Of a DNA stretch of 64,000 nt, positions 52,098 to 61,972 are shown in pieces. The position numbers and the translations under genes were made by a program. Position 1 is the stretch's first letter; the number at the start of each line of letters is the position of its first letter. Under the pieces are notes generated by a model. It worked only from the letters and a program-made list of their open reading frames with translations, made no database searches and had not been told where the DNA came from. Source of the DNA: Candidatus Zixiibacteriota bacterium (lineage in GTDB: Bacteria; Zixibacteria; MSB-5A5; GN15; FEB-12); the NCBI GenBank assembly GCA_034003725.1, contig JAVEYB010000006.1:124001-188000 (forward strand). The letters run 5' to 3'.

Positions 52098-53819
52098 TCA
52101 GTGTTCGTTGTTGGTGATCAGGTCGGATATCTTGAGTGTGCTTCCGACTCCCAGATCCAGGCACCGATTGCCGAACCGGTTCTTAAAACGCTCTCGTGCC
52201 AGATCCCCCGAGCAGTGACAGGGGCCAATGTACTTCACCAGGCCCTCCAATTTCGTTGCCAGAACGTCAATCATTTCTTGCGATTCGGCGGCGAGGTGGA
52301 ACCCACCCATAACCAGCAGGATCGGCTCTTCTGTCAATTCCGAGATCCTGTGCACAATCCGTTCAATTCCAGGGTGTGCACATCCAGTGATAAGCACTGC
52401 CCCAGCGTCGGTGTGGATGATGAGACCTTCTTCATGAATTCCATTTCCTACCGGTCCAGTAGTTGTGACTCCGGCACAAAGAGATGTCGGCGTTTCAACG
52501 TAGATAACATCGCCTGCAAGATTCGTAGCAGAGTCGATCGTTGACAGAGCTCGGCCGGCAATGTTGCCGGACGATCCGCCACAGGGGAGGAACAACTTTG
52601 CCTGCCGCTGCGAAGCACGCATCACGGACGGCAGTCCCCCGATATGGTCGGCGTGGCAGTGAGTAACCGCTATCATGTCAATCTCCTGCGGATTATATCC
52701 GCCGGCCGCCATATTCGACACCAGCAGTTCACCGTCCCCCCCGGCATCGAGCAACAGAGTTTCGTTGCCGGCTTCGATCAAGCAAGAGAAACCATGTGCC
52801 GGTGACATACGGTCGTTGTGAGAGTTGTTGTCATATAGGATATGCAATTCGACTGCACTCGCTGGGAGACACTTTCCTGTGTGCGATCCGGACGACGGTG
52901 ACACCCACGAAGGCCAGTAATCATTCGCCGGGTGGTTGATCAGATTCCTCAGATTTGAACCATCGGCGTCCATTGCGTAGATTTCGAAATTGCCGTCCTT
53001 CATGGTTTGAAAGGCGATTTGTCTTCCATCGGGAGACCAGACCGGATTTTCCTCCACACCGTCAAAGTCGGTCAGCGTAATTTCATGAGTGCCGTCAACA
53101 TTCATAACGTGTATGTCACCCTGAAATTGCCGTGCCGGGCCACTGCGGAAAGCCAGCCGGGTGCCGTCGGGTGACCATGAAACACCGGTTTCATCAAGAT
53201 CCGAGGTTGTCAGCCTGCGGAGACCGCTTCCGTCGGTGTTAACAACATAGACTTCCCAATTGCCGTCACGGTTGGAGCTGAAGCTGATCTGCCTTCCGTC
53301 CGGTGACCAGTTTGGCCAAAGCTCTTCGGCCTCATTGTTAGTGAGACGTTGCCAGTTGGTGCCGTCGGCATCCATGACGTGTATTTCGTAATTGCCATCA
53401 CGATCCGACTGAAAGGTTATTTGCCCGCCATCGGGCGACCATTTGGGCTGGCGCTCAACGCTTGGCAGACTGGTCAGACGCTGTTCGGTCCCGGAAACAA
53501 GATCCAGCAGATAGAGGTCTGAGTTGCCATCGCGGAGAGAGACGAAAACAATGCGTGTTCCATCAGGCGAGATATCCGGACACTTCCCTCCGTCCTTACC
53601 CTTTGTAACCAGCTCAACGTTGCTTCCGTCGGCGTTCATGATAAAAATATCGTCGCGACCGTTTCGTGGCGAATAAAATGCGATCTTGCCATCAAGATTC
53701 TGACCCATTATCGGCGATGATATCAGAACAAGGATGCATACAAGTACTCGACATGCAGCTTGATATTTCGACTCAGACTCTCTTCCGGCCGTTTGTCTTA
53801 CTTTCTTTCCGATGTTCAT
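52098..53819 (-). CDS. TolB/PD40 beta-propeller fused to metallo-beta-lactamase domain
   Basis: The product has 573 residues with a signal sequence or membrane anchor (VLVCILVLISSPIMGQ). Six or seven PD40 units follow (~45-310), each with the core WSPDGRQIAFxSxRDGNxEIYVMxADG. After a short linker the C-terminal ~250 residues are an MBL domain with VTHCHADHIGGLP and TGCAHPGI, of the group annotated as dihydropteridine or MBL-fold metallohydrolases. It is the first gene of a two-gene operon in the segment between repeats A and B. Confidence 0.82.
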   Translation of the reverse strand: MNIGKKVRQTAGRESESKYQAACRVLVCILVLISSPIMGQNLDGKIAFYSPRNGRDDIFIMNADGSNVELVTKGKDGGKCPDISPDGTRIVFVSLRDGNSDLYLLDLVSGTEQRLTSLPSVERQPKWSPDGGQITFQSDRDGNYEIHVMDADGTNWQRLTNNEAEELWPNWSPDGRQISFSSNRDGNWEVYVVNTDGSGLRRLTTSDLDETGVSWSPDGTRLAFRSGPARQFQGDIHVMNVDGTHEITLTDFDGVEENPVWSPDGRQIAFQTMKDGNFEIYAMDADGSNLRNLINHPANDYWPSWVSPSSGSHTGKCLPASAVELHILYDNNSHNDRMSPAHGFSCLIEAGNETLLLDAGGDGELLVSNMAAGGYNPQEIDMIAVTHCHADHIGGLPSVMRASQRQAKLFLPCGGSSGNIAGRALSTIDSATNLAGDVIYVETPTSLCAGVTTTGPVGNGIHEEGLIIHTDAGAVLITGCAHPGIERIVHRISELTEEPILLVMGGFHLAAESQEMIDVLATKLEGLVKYIGPCHCSGDLARERFKNRFGNRCLDLGVGSTLKISDLITNNEH

Positions 53820-54047
53820 TGTTTATTAGACGAGTCGTGAAAGCAAATGTTACGCTCCACTATCTTGAGTCACCCACCTACCTTGGTCTGGTCTTTACAG
53901 GATAAACCTGTGACTAAACTGTGTCCTCAATCGTCGTAAGTTATTGCACGATATTCAGAGTTATAGCAGTGGGACGGGGGTATAAGTAAATGATCCAACA
54001 TATTCTACCTCCATAAGCTATTGATTTACAATTGGTTATACAAAATA

Positions 54048-54122
54048 GGGGTGGCGGGAATCGAACCCCATACTCGTGTTGTGGCACAAGGACTTACTGG
54101 TCATTGTGATCAAATAGTGACG
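54048..54122. repeat. tRNA/tmRNA 3'-end-like repeat B (attachment-site remnant)
   Basis: Minus strand reads GGGGTTCGATTCCCGCCACC, a clear T-loop/acceptor signature. It shares with repeat A the blocks AACCCCATACTCGxGTTG, CAAGGACTTAC and two 11-base-spaced repeats TTGTGATC/TAGTGACG (54104, 54115). No complete tRNA can be folded here. It lies in the otherwise featureless 53820-54207 gap. Confidence 0.65.
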
Positions 54123-54207
54123 CATCTGGCGGGCCTCAGAACCGGAACAATGGACTGGCGACTCACAGGCAATTTGACAGCGAAAGCCTTGACGCCGTGA
54201 GTAGCCC

Positions 54208-55651
54208 TTAGCGATCTCCCGTAATCAATTTCTCGATGTTCTTCTTCAAATCGTCGTAAGCACCGCTATCCTGATTCGAGAAGATAATGAACGTGACATC
54301 GACTTCAGGAAAATAGCGCGCTTCAAAATTGATCCCCGGCGCCTGTCCACCATGACCATAAGACACGACCCGTTGCCCTTTCAAGCCCAAGGTGAAACCG
54401 TAGCCATAGGGGAATTTGTCCTCCAAGCCGCTGTTCTTGGGTGTGATCATCTCTGCCACTGATGACTCTTTGAGAACGGTTCCATTCTTCAGCCCACGCA
54501 TGAATCTGAGCATGTCTCGCGGCGTCGAGTAACCACCCCCAGCTGAACTTCCGCGAAGTCCGTGACTTGCTTCAACCCACCCCGTCTTCCCCTTCGACAA
54601 AGGCTCAGCCAATGTTGTGTCTGACGACAATTTCAAATACGAATCCGTCTCGGTCATCCCAAGCGGCCGATAAATATGTTCTCGAACATAGTCGAAGTAA
54701 TCAGCCGATGCCATCTTCTGGATAATGGCTCCTGCAAGTATGAATCCCGAATTGCTGTATTGGAACTTCGTGCCGGGAGCAAAGGTGGGTGTATCGACGT
54801 GAACAAACGGCATCATCTGCTCGACTTGAGAGATACTGTCCCAGGCCCGCTCATACGTATCAGTCCAGTAATCGCCGAGCCCGGCCGTATGAGAAGAGCA
54901 AGTGATGGACGGTAGCCGATCTGACAAACTGCTGGTGCGGATAGTCTGGAAAGTAGCGGGAAAGCGTGTCCGTCAGCTTGAGCTTTCCGGCATCTCGAAG
55001 CTGCATTATCGCCAGCGCCGTAAACATCTTGTTGCCGGAACCAAGATTGAGGCGGGTCGATGGTCCTATTCTTCTGGTCCGGGCAACATCTGCAAATCCC
55101 GTGTACCGCTCATAGACGACCGAATCGCCTCGCGCGATCAGAATGGCTGATGCCAGATCATTCTCTTTGACCAATTTGTCGACATAGCTGTCTAACCACC
55201 GAAGAGTGAACGGATCTTCAATCCGCCCATTGGGGAGATAGATCGGTTCTGTTACGTCCGCGATGAATACGATCTTGAGCAGTTTCGGTTCGGCCCCGGA
55301 GGTCAGCCCGAATTGAAAGTCATGCCACTGCTTGTCCTTCAGCGACTGAGCGAATATGTGTAGATGGTTTCCTGTCGACTCACTGTGGTGATACGTTAGC
55401 TCACCGAAGTCACTGTGAATCCGTTCAAAGAGCCCAAGCAGTCGCTCATTGCCGAGTTCCTCAATCAAAGAAGCATCATAGATATTGTTGACCGCTGCAA
55501 GTCTTTCCACTCGAGTTGTATCATTCACTCCGCGCACAAAATCTGCCCCGAGAATATTAAGTACTGAATCAGCACGCTGAGCCGCGACCATCGCCTTGGT
55601 CGAGACTGTGAGAGTTGCCAGTAGGGCGCAGATCGTTAAAAGTGCCTTCAT
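54208..55651 (-). pseudogene. Serine hydrolase (class C beta-lactamase-like), single-base frameshift
   Basis: The gene starts at ATG 55651 with a signal peptide and reads through SxxK motif S-G-N-K (LNLGSGNKMFTALAIM) to TVHHLL, near 54895. There an extra base shifts the frame; the other frame continues SHTAGLGDYW to the stop at 54208. The YxN motif (YSNSGF) and HGG motif (YGHGGQAPG) lie in the second part, so all three catalytic motifs of the penicillin-binding-like hydrolase are intact. Combined length is about 480 residues with an N-terminal extension before the hydrolase domain. Either a recent inactivating mutation or a sequencing error; I favour a real single-base insertion without proof. 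Confidence 0.75.
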
Positions 55652-55962
55652 TATTTTGTCACTCCCTTGTTACACAATAACCCAACAATAATATAATTGA
55701 AGCGCGAGGGCTATTCCGAAATGGCTATCGAGAGGAGTCTAAGAGTGTATGGGTTATGGTCACACTTGCCGGCACGTCCAGTCCGGGAACTCCTCGGCGG
55801 GCTTGAGGACGTTGCGGGGCATGCATCCGCGTCTCCTGAGATACCTATTATACTAGGTAAGCAAATAAACAACGACAACAGCGGCTGACCATGCACCTGC
55901 TTCCAGTATGACTGAACCTCCCCGGGCTTGCCGGAGACAGAATTATGTGAGAGATTACGCAT
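55652..55962. other. Intergenic region with no supported gene
   Basis: AT-rich next to the serine hydrolase start, then GC-rich. Small frames on both strands (for example 55697-55888) have no recognisable motif. Confidence 0.5.
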
Positions 55963-56196
55963 ATGGCAAGACCAAGCAGGTATTCACCGGAGGTCCGGGA
56001 ACGGGCCGAGCACCTGGCCCGGAACAATGCGCGGCGCGATGCGCTCCAATTGCTCGCAACGCTACAATGGATCGCGCCGCCACACTGTTCATGGGTTCAA
56101 GACTGGGCTGCAAGTGAGCTGCGGAAGATCAGAGTGGCCGAGAAGGGCTGTCAATTACCGGTTCATGACTCCGCCACAGAAGGATTGGACCGATGA
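55963..56196 (+). pseudogene. IS3-family transposase OrfA remnant
   Basis: The start MARPSRYSPEVRERA is the typical N terminus of an IS3-type OrfA. The rest is scrambled by frameshifts: pieces such as ATLQWIA and SELRKI in this frame and LFMGSRLGC in another correspond to the HTH region in intact OrfA proteins. OrfB is absent. It is evidence of past insertion-sequence activity inside island 2. The stop overlaps the start of the next gene by ATGA. Confidence 0.55.
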
Positions 56197-57770
56197 CCGA
56201 AAATCACTCAAACTACCAATCTGTAAGACCGGGCCGGAAGGCCTTACCGCTCGGCCTGGCGTTGCTTTTCACAGTTGTCTCCTGTTTATGCAATTGTTCC
56301 CAGTCAAATGAGTCACAGCGGTTTAAGAATTACGTTCAATCGCATGCCGTTTCTTCGACAGAGGCCTATATCCTGGACGCACTCACGCGCAACCGCGTCG
56401 TCCTGCTCGGGGACAACGCCCATGGTCAATGGCAACCGCGCGAGACAGTCATTGATGGACTGCTGTATTGGTTCGCGCTTGCATCAGCGGATTCAGTAGT
56501 CGAGAGCTCTATCCCGCGCGACCTGTCGCTGGTACTGGAGCTCGATTCACTGTCGGTGGGCCGGGTTGAGAAGTATATGGTGAGTGGCGATCCGAGCGAT
56601 ATTCTCACTCTGCCACTTATATGTTCCGGAGTCTTCACCACCGCCGACCTGGAGTTTTTCGATAGACTGGGGCAACTGCGCGCCCGCGTAAACGCGTTCA
56701 ATCAGAAGGCGTCTGATGATCGGCGGATCTCATTTGCCGTATTGCCAGGCGAGCCGACAATTGACAGGGCCACCTGGTCCTTCGACAAACGGTCCTACTA
56801 CTTCATGCACGAACGCGATTCACTTGTAGCGCGAAGAATAGAGTCCCTTCTGTCTCGTCCTGGTGCGGGTCATCTCTTGCTCTTCTACGGCGAGGCCCAC
56901 CTGCAGAAGGGCAAGGTGACGAAGCGGGCAGACGACAAGGAATTCCAGGGGTTGTACTTGGCATCGTACCTCGACTCTGCGCTGCCCGATTCCTTTATGA
57001 CCATAGGTCAGGTAACTCCGGACTACTGGGGCGTCTGGCGGAACGACTTCGCCACCAACACTGCGGCGTACGCACTTCCGATTTCCGGAGTGAAAGAGAA
57101 AGTAGGCGCGTTTGTGTCCGGACCGCACCGATACGATGCAGTCATCGTTCACAATCACCGCGTGATCAGCGGCACACCGATCCTGCAGATTCCGTCGATG
57201 AACGTCACTCGGCTGTGTGTCCAAGCGCTTGACTCGATTGTTGACCCTGAGGATGATTTCAGTAGGGCATATTGGCCGCTGCTTCTCCCGTATCTTAACG
57301 CTGTCTCTGGTCAACTCCCGCACCGTCTTGACCTGAATAGTAAGGATGCCTTAGCCGATGAGGCAAAAGCCTGGTCGTCCTGGTTGATTTCCGCACCGCA
57401 CAGCGTGGCACCAAAGGTGGCGGATCTGACGATGTATACCGGGATCCTCGACCGCCTGTCGCAGGCCACCGGACCGCTGGCAGGCCGATACGACCATCAA
57501 TTCACATCGCTTCTTCCCGACTCGCCCGCCCTTGAGAGAGGGGACAACATGCCGACCCCTGCCGAAAGGGCTTCTCAACTCCGCCAATTCCTACATGCAA
57601 ATTCAGAAGAGATTGTGATACATGCGTTAATCGAATTACTTTGGGTTGGTTCGAAGGAAGAACGCGATGAGGCCGAGTCGCTGTTGCGACAATGCACCGG
57701 CGTGGATGTGGGAGATCGGTCGGCTTGGTCCGAGTGGTATCGCACGAAGAATGTGCCCCCCTCACGCTGA
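56193..57770 (+). CDS. Lipoprotein of unknown function
   Basis: This 525-residue protein has a hydrophobic signal (LGLALLFTVVSCLCNC-S) that may be a lipobox. Early in the mature part is RNRVVLLGDNAHGQWQPRETVIDGLLYWFA, and later HLLLFYGEAHLQKGKV; these paired motifs resemble the EreA/ChaN-like erythromycin-esterase fold, but the similarity is weak and I would not assign activity. The C-terminal part is helical. It lies between attachment-site remnants B and C and has no obvious operon partner. Confidence 0.6.
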   Translation: MTENHSNYQSVRPGRKALPLGLALLFTVVSCLCNCSQSNESQRFKNYVQSHAVSSTEAYILDALTRNRVVLLGDNAHGQWQPRETVIDGLLYWFALASADSVVESSIPRDLSLVLELDSLSVGRVEKYMVSGDPSDILTLPLICSGVFTTADLEFFDRLGQLRARVNAFNQKASDDRRISFAVLPGEPTIDRATWSFDKRSYYFMHERDSLVARRIESLLSRPGAGHLLLFYGEAHLQKGKVTKRADDKEFQGLYLASYLDSALPDSFMTIGQVTPDYWGVWRNDFATNTAAYALPISGVKEKVGAFVSGPHRYDAVIVHNHRVISGTPILQIPSMNVTRLCVQALDSIVDPEDDFSRAYWPLLLPYLNAVSGQLPHRLDLNSKDALADEAKAWSSWLISAPHSVAPKVADLTMYTGILDRLSQATGPLAGRYDHQFTSLLPDSPALERGDNMPTPAERASQLRQFLHANSEEIVIHALIELLWVGSKEERDEAESLLRQCTGVDVGDRSAWSEWYRTKNVPPSR

Positions 57771-58063
57771 CCACGAAATGACACTGATATTGCAGTTACT
57801 GACTTTCTTTCATTCCTTGGTCCCACAAATCTCGCATTTGAGGTTTCTAATCACAGCATTTCACTCTCGACTTTGAGAATTGCACGAAGACAACAAAGTC
57901 CATGAGCAAATTCGAGTGGTCGGTGAATTGCCGGAATTGGCACAGCGATTAGTACGTATTTGTAATCCGAAGAATACCTGAATGTTATGATATTGCATTG
58001 GAGGTGACCACACCGAACCCTTGACATATGTAGTATGTTGGTGTGCACCGATTCATAATCAAA

Positions 58064-58229
58064 TGGAGGTGGGGGGAATCGAAAAAGGCCCATTTTGCAA
58101 CTTTTTGACGGTCACCGACTTATGCGATAACTCGCTGAATCACAGCGAATTACAGCTTTTATGTGGTTTTGTGTGGTTCTGGAAAATCAGCGTGTTTTTC
58201 ATTCAAGTTGGCACAAATCTGGCACAAAT
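58064..58229. repeat. tmRNA 3'-end-like repeat C and 11-base-period repeats
   Basis: Minus strand at 58083-58064 reads TTCGATTCCCCCCACCTCCA, the usual form of a tmRNA 3' end. In the same gap TGGCACAAAT occurs twice exactly 11 bases apart (58209, 58220). It marks the left edge of the third island. The remaining part of the 57771-58240 gap shows no gene I can support. Confidence 0.65.
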
Positions 58230-58240
58230 TGAAGGGATGA

Positions 58241-60967
58241 TCATTCCCTCTCTTGAATAGGAACAGGCACACCGATTCTTGCCCTCACTTGTTCATAAAT
58301 TGGCAAGTCAACGTCCTCTTTGACTTCCAAAGTCACAGCAAGTCCATAGCAAACAGATTCATCTAGAGTTGAGGCATCCTCGCGACACTCGACCGGGATC
58401 AATAGAGCATCGCCTTCCTCAAATGAGGCAACTCTATGGCCGACGAATACTTCATGTTGCACGGTGCCTTTCCTGACCTTCTGCCAATCCGCTTCGATTC
58501 TATCATCAGCAATACCAATCTTGCTTGGTTCAAATGAAAGGTTGGCTTTACGATAGTTTCGATTCATGACATTGATTGGACTTAACCAGGCAAGGGTTAT
58601 CGTCAAACGTCGCGAGTCGTTGATACCATTTAAGCACGGAGGGAGCGGAAGCCTAAACTCGTGTCTCTCATCTTTTCCTATCCGACCGTACCCAAAAGCC
58701 GTTACTCGTTGATCGATGCATTCCAAGACCCTCCCTATGTCTGGCACTCCATATCCCAAGTATCTCGTCAAGGACTTTCTATCCAAGCTTCCGTTTGTAC
58801 ACAGATTCAGGGATTCCTGGCTTTTTCCCCATGAAGTGCCATGTACTAAGAGCGTCTTAATGATTGGTGCGATATTGTCGCGCGGTATGCTGACTTCGAG
58901 CTGTTGAGCTAATTCTTCGATTGACTCCCATATGAGCGCACTAGAACGTGATGCCAAAGCCGCTGCATTGCTAGTACCGCATGTATAAGTTGTGCGCGTT
59001 GTGTCACCACCAGTATTAGGTGCCGTAGCGACCCTTTGTCCTGGCGGAAGTATAGACCTATTAATTTGAGCAGAATTACCGTTAACAAAGTGATAGAACT
59101 GTCTGCCGGCCGGAATGTACATGTCTGGCTTTATAGATGATCGATAACCGAAGCCATATGGTGAAATTGGTGAAGGGAGATTCGAATCATGCAACAAATC
59201 GATACGATTTCCTGTTGCGCTGCCATTCGAACGATCCTTGTGTAGTGCCCCAGCAGTAATGGCATTCACCGATTCCGCTGGCGAAATGATCCGGTAATTT
59301 CTTGAGTTGGTATGTATGATGCCAATTGACCTTTTGGTTTGTTCCGCAGCGGGTAAAGCTAAGAACTCACTCTCCGAGAGCCCTATGTCGAGGTCGTCAA
59401 GGATATTTCCGGCACTTACACAAAACAGAAGCCCGTACTTATAAGAGAGCCAATCCAGTAATCGCGCCATCGAGCTCATTCGATGATAAAACACCTTAGC
59501 AGGATCACAGACCGACAAATTCACTATTCTGACTGACGGAGCGACCGGTTCGCTGCCGCCCGTGCCTTCAAATAGTCGTCGGACAGCCCTCTCGATCAAA
59601 TCTTCGAAAAACTCATCTTCAGGTATGTGTTCAATTCTGTTCAAACCGTTTCGATTAGGTGCCATGATAGGTCGCACGTATATCGGTCTATGAAGCGGTT
59701 CCTCCTGAGAATCGAGTTCTCCATGACATATCAAAGATGCCATCGCAGTTCCATGCCGCCGGTCGGTGGCCTGATATCTGCTGCTATAGTTATCTGGGTC
59801 GTCAAAACGGATGCGACCATCTAGCAGTGCATGATTGGTAAAGGGCACACCGTCGAACAGTGCCACGACCGGGTTTCCCGTTGTGGTCCCTGAAGTGAAT
59901 GATCCGGGTTCTCCATCAGGCATTATTTGCACTGCACATTGACCAGTCGGACGGAAGAACATGACATCATTACTTCGAAATAGGTCAACATAATGAGATT
60001 CTAACACTCCCTGGATTTTTGAAGCTGGAAGCTCTGCCTTTAAGGCACAAAACCTTATCTCATCAATAGTACATGATTTTATAACACGCCCCTCTTCCGC
60101 TGCAACAAGTCTTCGAACGTGCTCAATTGCATCGTCCCTTTTCGGATTATCCCCTCGATACCATAGTTCGACCTCGAAAGGCACGGCAATGTTCTGAGAC
60201 TGATAAAAGCTCAGGTTTGTTCGCCAGTATTCGATTACTCCGGTCTCTCTCAATCTATCCGAAACGTCCCAACGTCTTATATCTCTGAGGTAGGAGAAAA
60301 TTTCCGACCACTTCTGATATCCTCTTGGCAACCTCCTGTTAGAATCCCACTGTTGCCACAAGCGCAATAATTCGTCGATGGCCCCTTGATTGCTCATGCT
60401 CATAAATAGCCGACAAGATAGGCTCTTAGTAGGAACGGAAGCCTCCTCCAACACATCCATTATCCGCTGCTTCTCGGCGTCGAACTCAGGCGGTATCAGT
60501 GCAGCAAAACTTTCTAGCGGTTTGCTGGTCCTGAACCCAGTAGCATCTATGTATTCGTGTTCTTCAAGTAATTTCCACAATTCTGACGACTGTCGCGAAT
60601 TGATGTCTTCAATCTCGGAGTAGAGCAGTCGTTTGCCGATTCTCGGTGGCACATAAAAGTCTTCATCTGGGGTGATCGCATCAGCGTCAATTTCTGCCAG
60701 CCATTCAAGTCCCTGGATTGCCCTCGCGGCACGCGCAAAATCTTCAATTTCCCCAACTACCTCCAACACCAAGACGGTCTCGGGTTCAAGGCCTGCCGAG
60801 GAATCAGAGATAAGGGACTGCCTCATTCTGTCGAACTGCGGAGTCAATCTGTCTTTTTGACGACTAACATCGGGATAACGATAGTCAGGAGATCCGAAAC
60901 CGGTTGTCTTCTTGGTTCTCTCAATAGACCTGGGATTGGGGAAGATCAGGATAGGTTTTTCGGCCAT
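58241..60967 (-). CDS. ietS: S8 (subtilisin-like) serine protease, IetS-like
   Basis: This 908-residue cytoplasmic protease has no signal peptide. The catalytic triad is D372 (VVALFDGVPF), H405 (RRHGTAMASL) and S666 (CGTSNAAALASR). About 350 residues precede the protease domain and 240 follow it, the latter beta-rich. It is encoded 18 bases after an AAA ATPase on the same strand, the exact arrangement of the IetAS pair known from anti-phage screens and from Ti plasmid stability studies. Codon use is more AT-rich than in the first 50 kb, in keeping with transfer. Confidence 0.8.
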   Translation of the reverse strand: MAEKPILIFPNPRSIERTKKTTGFGSPDYRYPDVSRQKDRLTPQFDRMRQSLISDSSAGLEPETVLVLEVVGEIEDFARAARAIQGLEWLAEIDADAITPDEDFYVPPRIGKRLLYSEIEDINSRQSSELWKLLEEHEYIDATGFRTSKPLESFAALIPPEFDAEKQRIMDVLEEASVPTKSLSCRLFMSMSNQGAIDELLRLWQQWDSNRRLPRGYQKWSEIFSYLRDIRRWDVSDRLRETGVIEYWRTNLSFYQSQNIAVPFEVELWYRGDNPKRDDAIEHVRRLVAAEEGRVIKSCTIDEIRFCALKAELPASKIQGVLESHYVDLFRSNDVMFFRPTGQCAVQIMPDGEPGSFTSGTTTGNPVVALFDGVPFTNHALLDGRIRFDDPDNYSSRYQATDRRHGTAMASLICHGELDSQEEPLHRPIYVRPIMAPNRNGLNRIEHIPEDEFFEDLIERAVRRLFEGTGGSEPVAPSVRIVNLSVCDPAKVFYHRMSSMARLLDWLSYKYGLLFCVSAGNILDDLDIGLSESEFLALPAAEQTKRSIGIIHTNSRNYRIISPAESVNAITAGALHKDRSNGSATGNRIDLLHDSNLPSPISPYGFGYRSSIKPDMYIPAGRQFYHFVNGNSAQINRSILPPGQRVATAPNTGGDTTRTTYTCGTSNAAALASRSSALIWESIEELAQQLEVSIPRDNIAPIIKTLLVHGTSWGKSQESLNLCTNGSLDRKSLTRYLGYGVPDIGRVLECIDQRVTAFGYGRIGKDERHEFRLPLPPCLNGINDSRRLTITLAWLSPINVMNRNYRKANLSFEPSKIGIADDRIEADWQKVRKGTVQHEVFVGHRVASFEEGDALLIPVECREDASTLDESVCYGLAVTLEVKEDVDLPIYEQVRARIGVPVPIQERE

Positions 60968-60985
60968 AAACTACGCCCCGGCATT

Positions 60986-61942
60986 CTATGCCGAAAACTT
61001 GAGCCGCCACTGTCTTAAGGATTCTGAAACAATGGATTTGGCATCATCGTGCTTGTGCTGTAAAACCGCCCTGCGAACAACTTCCAAACAGAACTCTTCA
61101 ACTTCGGAATAGCTGCATCCCTTAAGTTTACTGGACAAGGTCTTTAAATTGTAATTGAAATTACACTTTGCCCGTTGAGAAACCGTCTTGATGAATGATT
61201 CAATTTGTGCCAATCCGGGGGTTGTGAGCTCCAATCGTATTTGAAACCGACGCCAAACGGCTCGGTCAAGAAGCTCCGGGTGATTGCTGGCTGTTATGAC
61301 CACAACATACGTGGGTAATCTATCCATTTGAAGGAGCAAAGAGCTCACGACGCGTTTGATTTCGCCAGTTTCCTTAGTATCTCCCCGCTCCTTGCCGATA
61401 GTGTCAAACTCATCGAAAAACAAGACGCAGTTTCTAGTTTTCACATGGTCAAAGACTTTTTGAAGTCGTGAGGCTGTCTCGCCCAAGTAGCTGCCGATTA
61501 GATTCTCATACCGAATCGTGAAAAAAGGGTACATCAAATGAGTCGCAATGGCTTCAGCCAAGCTGGTTTTGCCGTTACCAGGTGATCCTGCAAGGAGGAT
61601 TCGGTTGCGTGGTTCGAGTCCATGACTTCTTAGCAAGTCTGACCGATGTTGTTCTTCGATGAATTGTTGACAGATGACTTTGATTTCATCTTGAAGGAAC
61701 AAGTCGTCGAAGGTGCGATTTGCTTGCGACTCGAAAAGAAGATCCCTTGCTTCACCTCTCGATTGAATTGAGAATCCGTTGGACCCGCCATTACTGAGAG
61801 CACTTGCCAGTCTGTCAGCCAGCACATCGTGTTTCTTCGATCTTTCCTCAGCTATCAAGATTTCAACTGCCTTGCGAAACGCAACCATATCGCCTCGATT
61901 TGCAGATTGAACCAAAGACAGTAATATATCCGAGCGAGCCAT
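60986..61942 (-). CDS. ietA: AAA+ ATPase, IetA-like
   Basis: This 318-residue protein has a helical N-terminal ~90 residues, then a single AAA+ domain with Walker A at 119-126 (GSPGNGKT, K125), Walker B D177-E178 (VLFFDEFD), sensor 1 VITASNHPE and arginine finger RAVWRRFQIRLE, and a C-terminal lid. It is FtsH/spastin-like in sequence. Its partner is the protease downstream. In IetAS the ATPase is thought to control or feed the protease; no mechanism is visible in sequence alone. Confidence 0.82.
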   Translation of the reverse strand: MARSDILLSLVQSANRGDMVAFRKAVEILIAEERSKKHDVLADRLASALSNGGSNGFSIQSRGEARDLLFESQANRTFDDLFLQDEIKVICQQFIEEQHRSDLLRSHGLEPRNRILLAGSPGNGKTSLAEAIATHLMYPFFTIRYENLIGSYLGETASRLQKVFDHVKTRNCVLFFDEFDTIGKERGDTKETGEIKRVVSSLLLQMDRLPTYVVVITASNHPELLDRAVWRRFQIRLELTTPGLAQIESFIKTVSQRAKCNFNYNLKTLSSKLKGCSYSEVEEFCLEVVRRAVLQHKHDDAKSIVSESLRQWRLKFSA

Positions 61943-61972
61943 TATTTCACTTCCATATCGGGAATGCGATTT

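Noticed and set aside
51116-58100. Complete tRNA or tmRNA genes at the three repeats
   Set aside because: Only 3'-end-like sequence is present. No D-arm, anticodon arm or tmRNA-like peptide frame could be found nearby.
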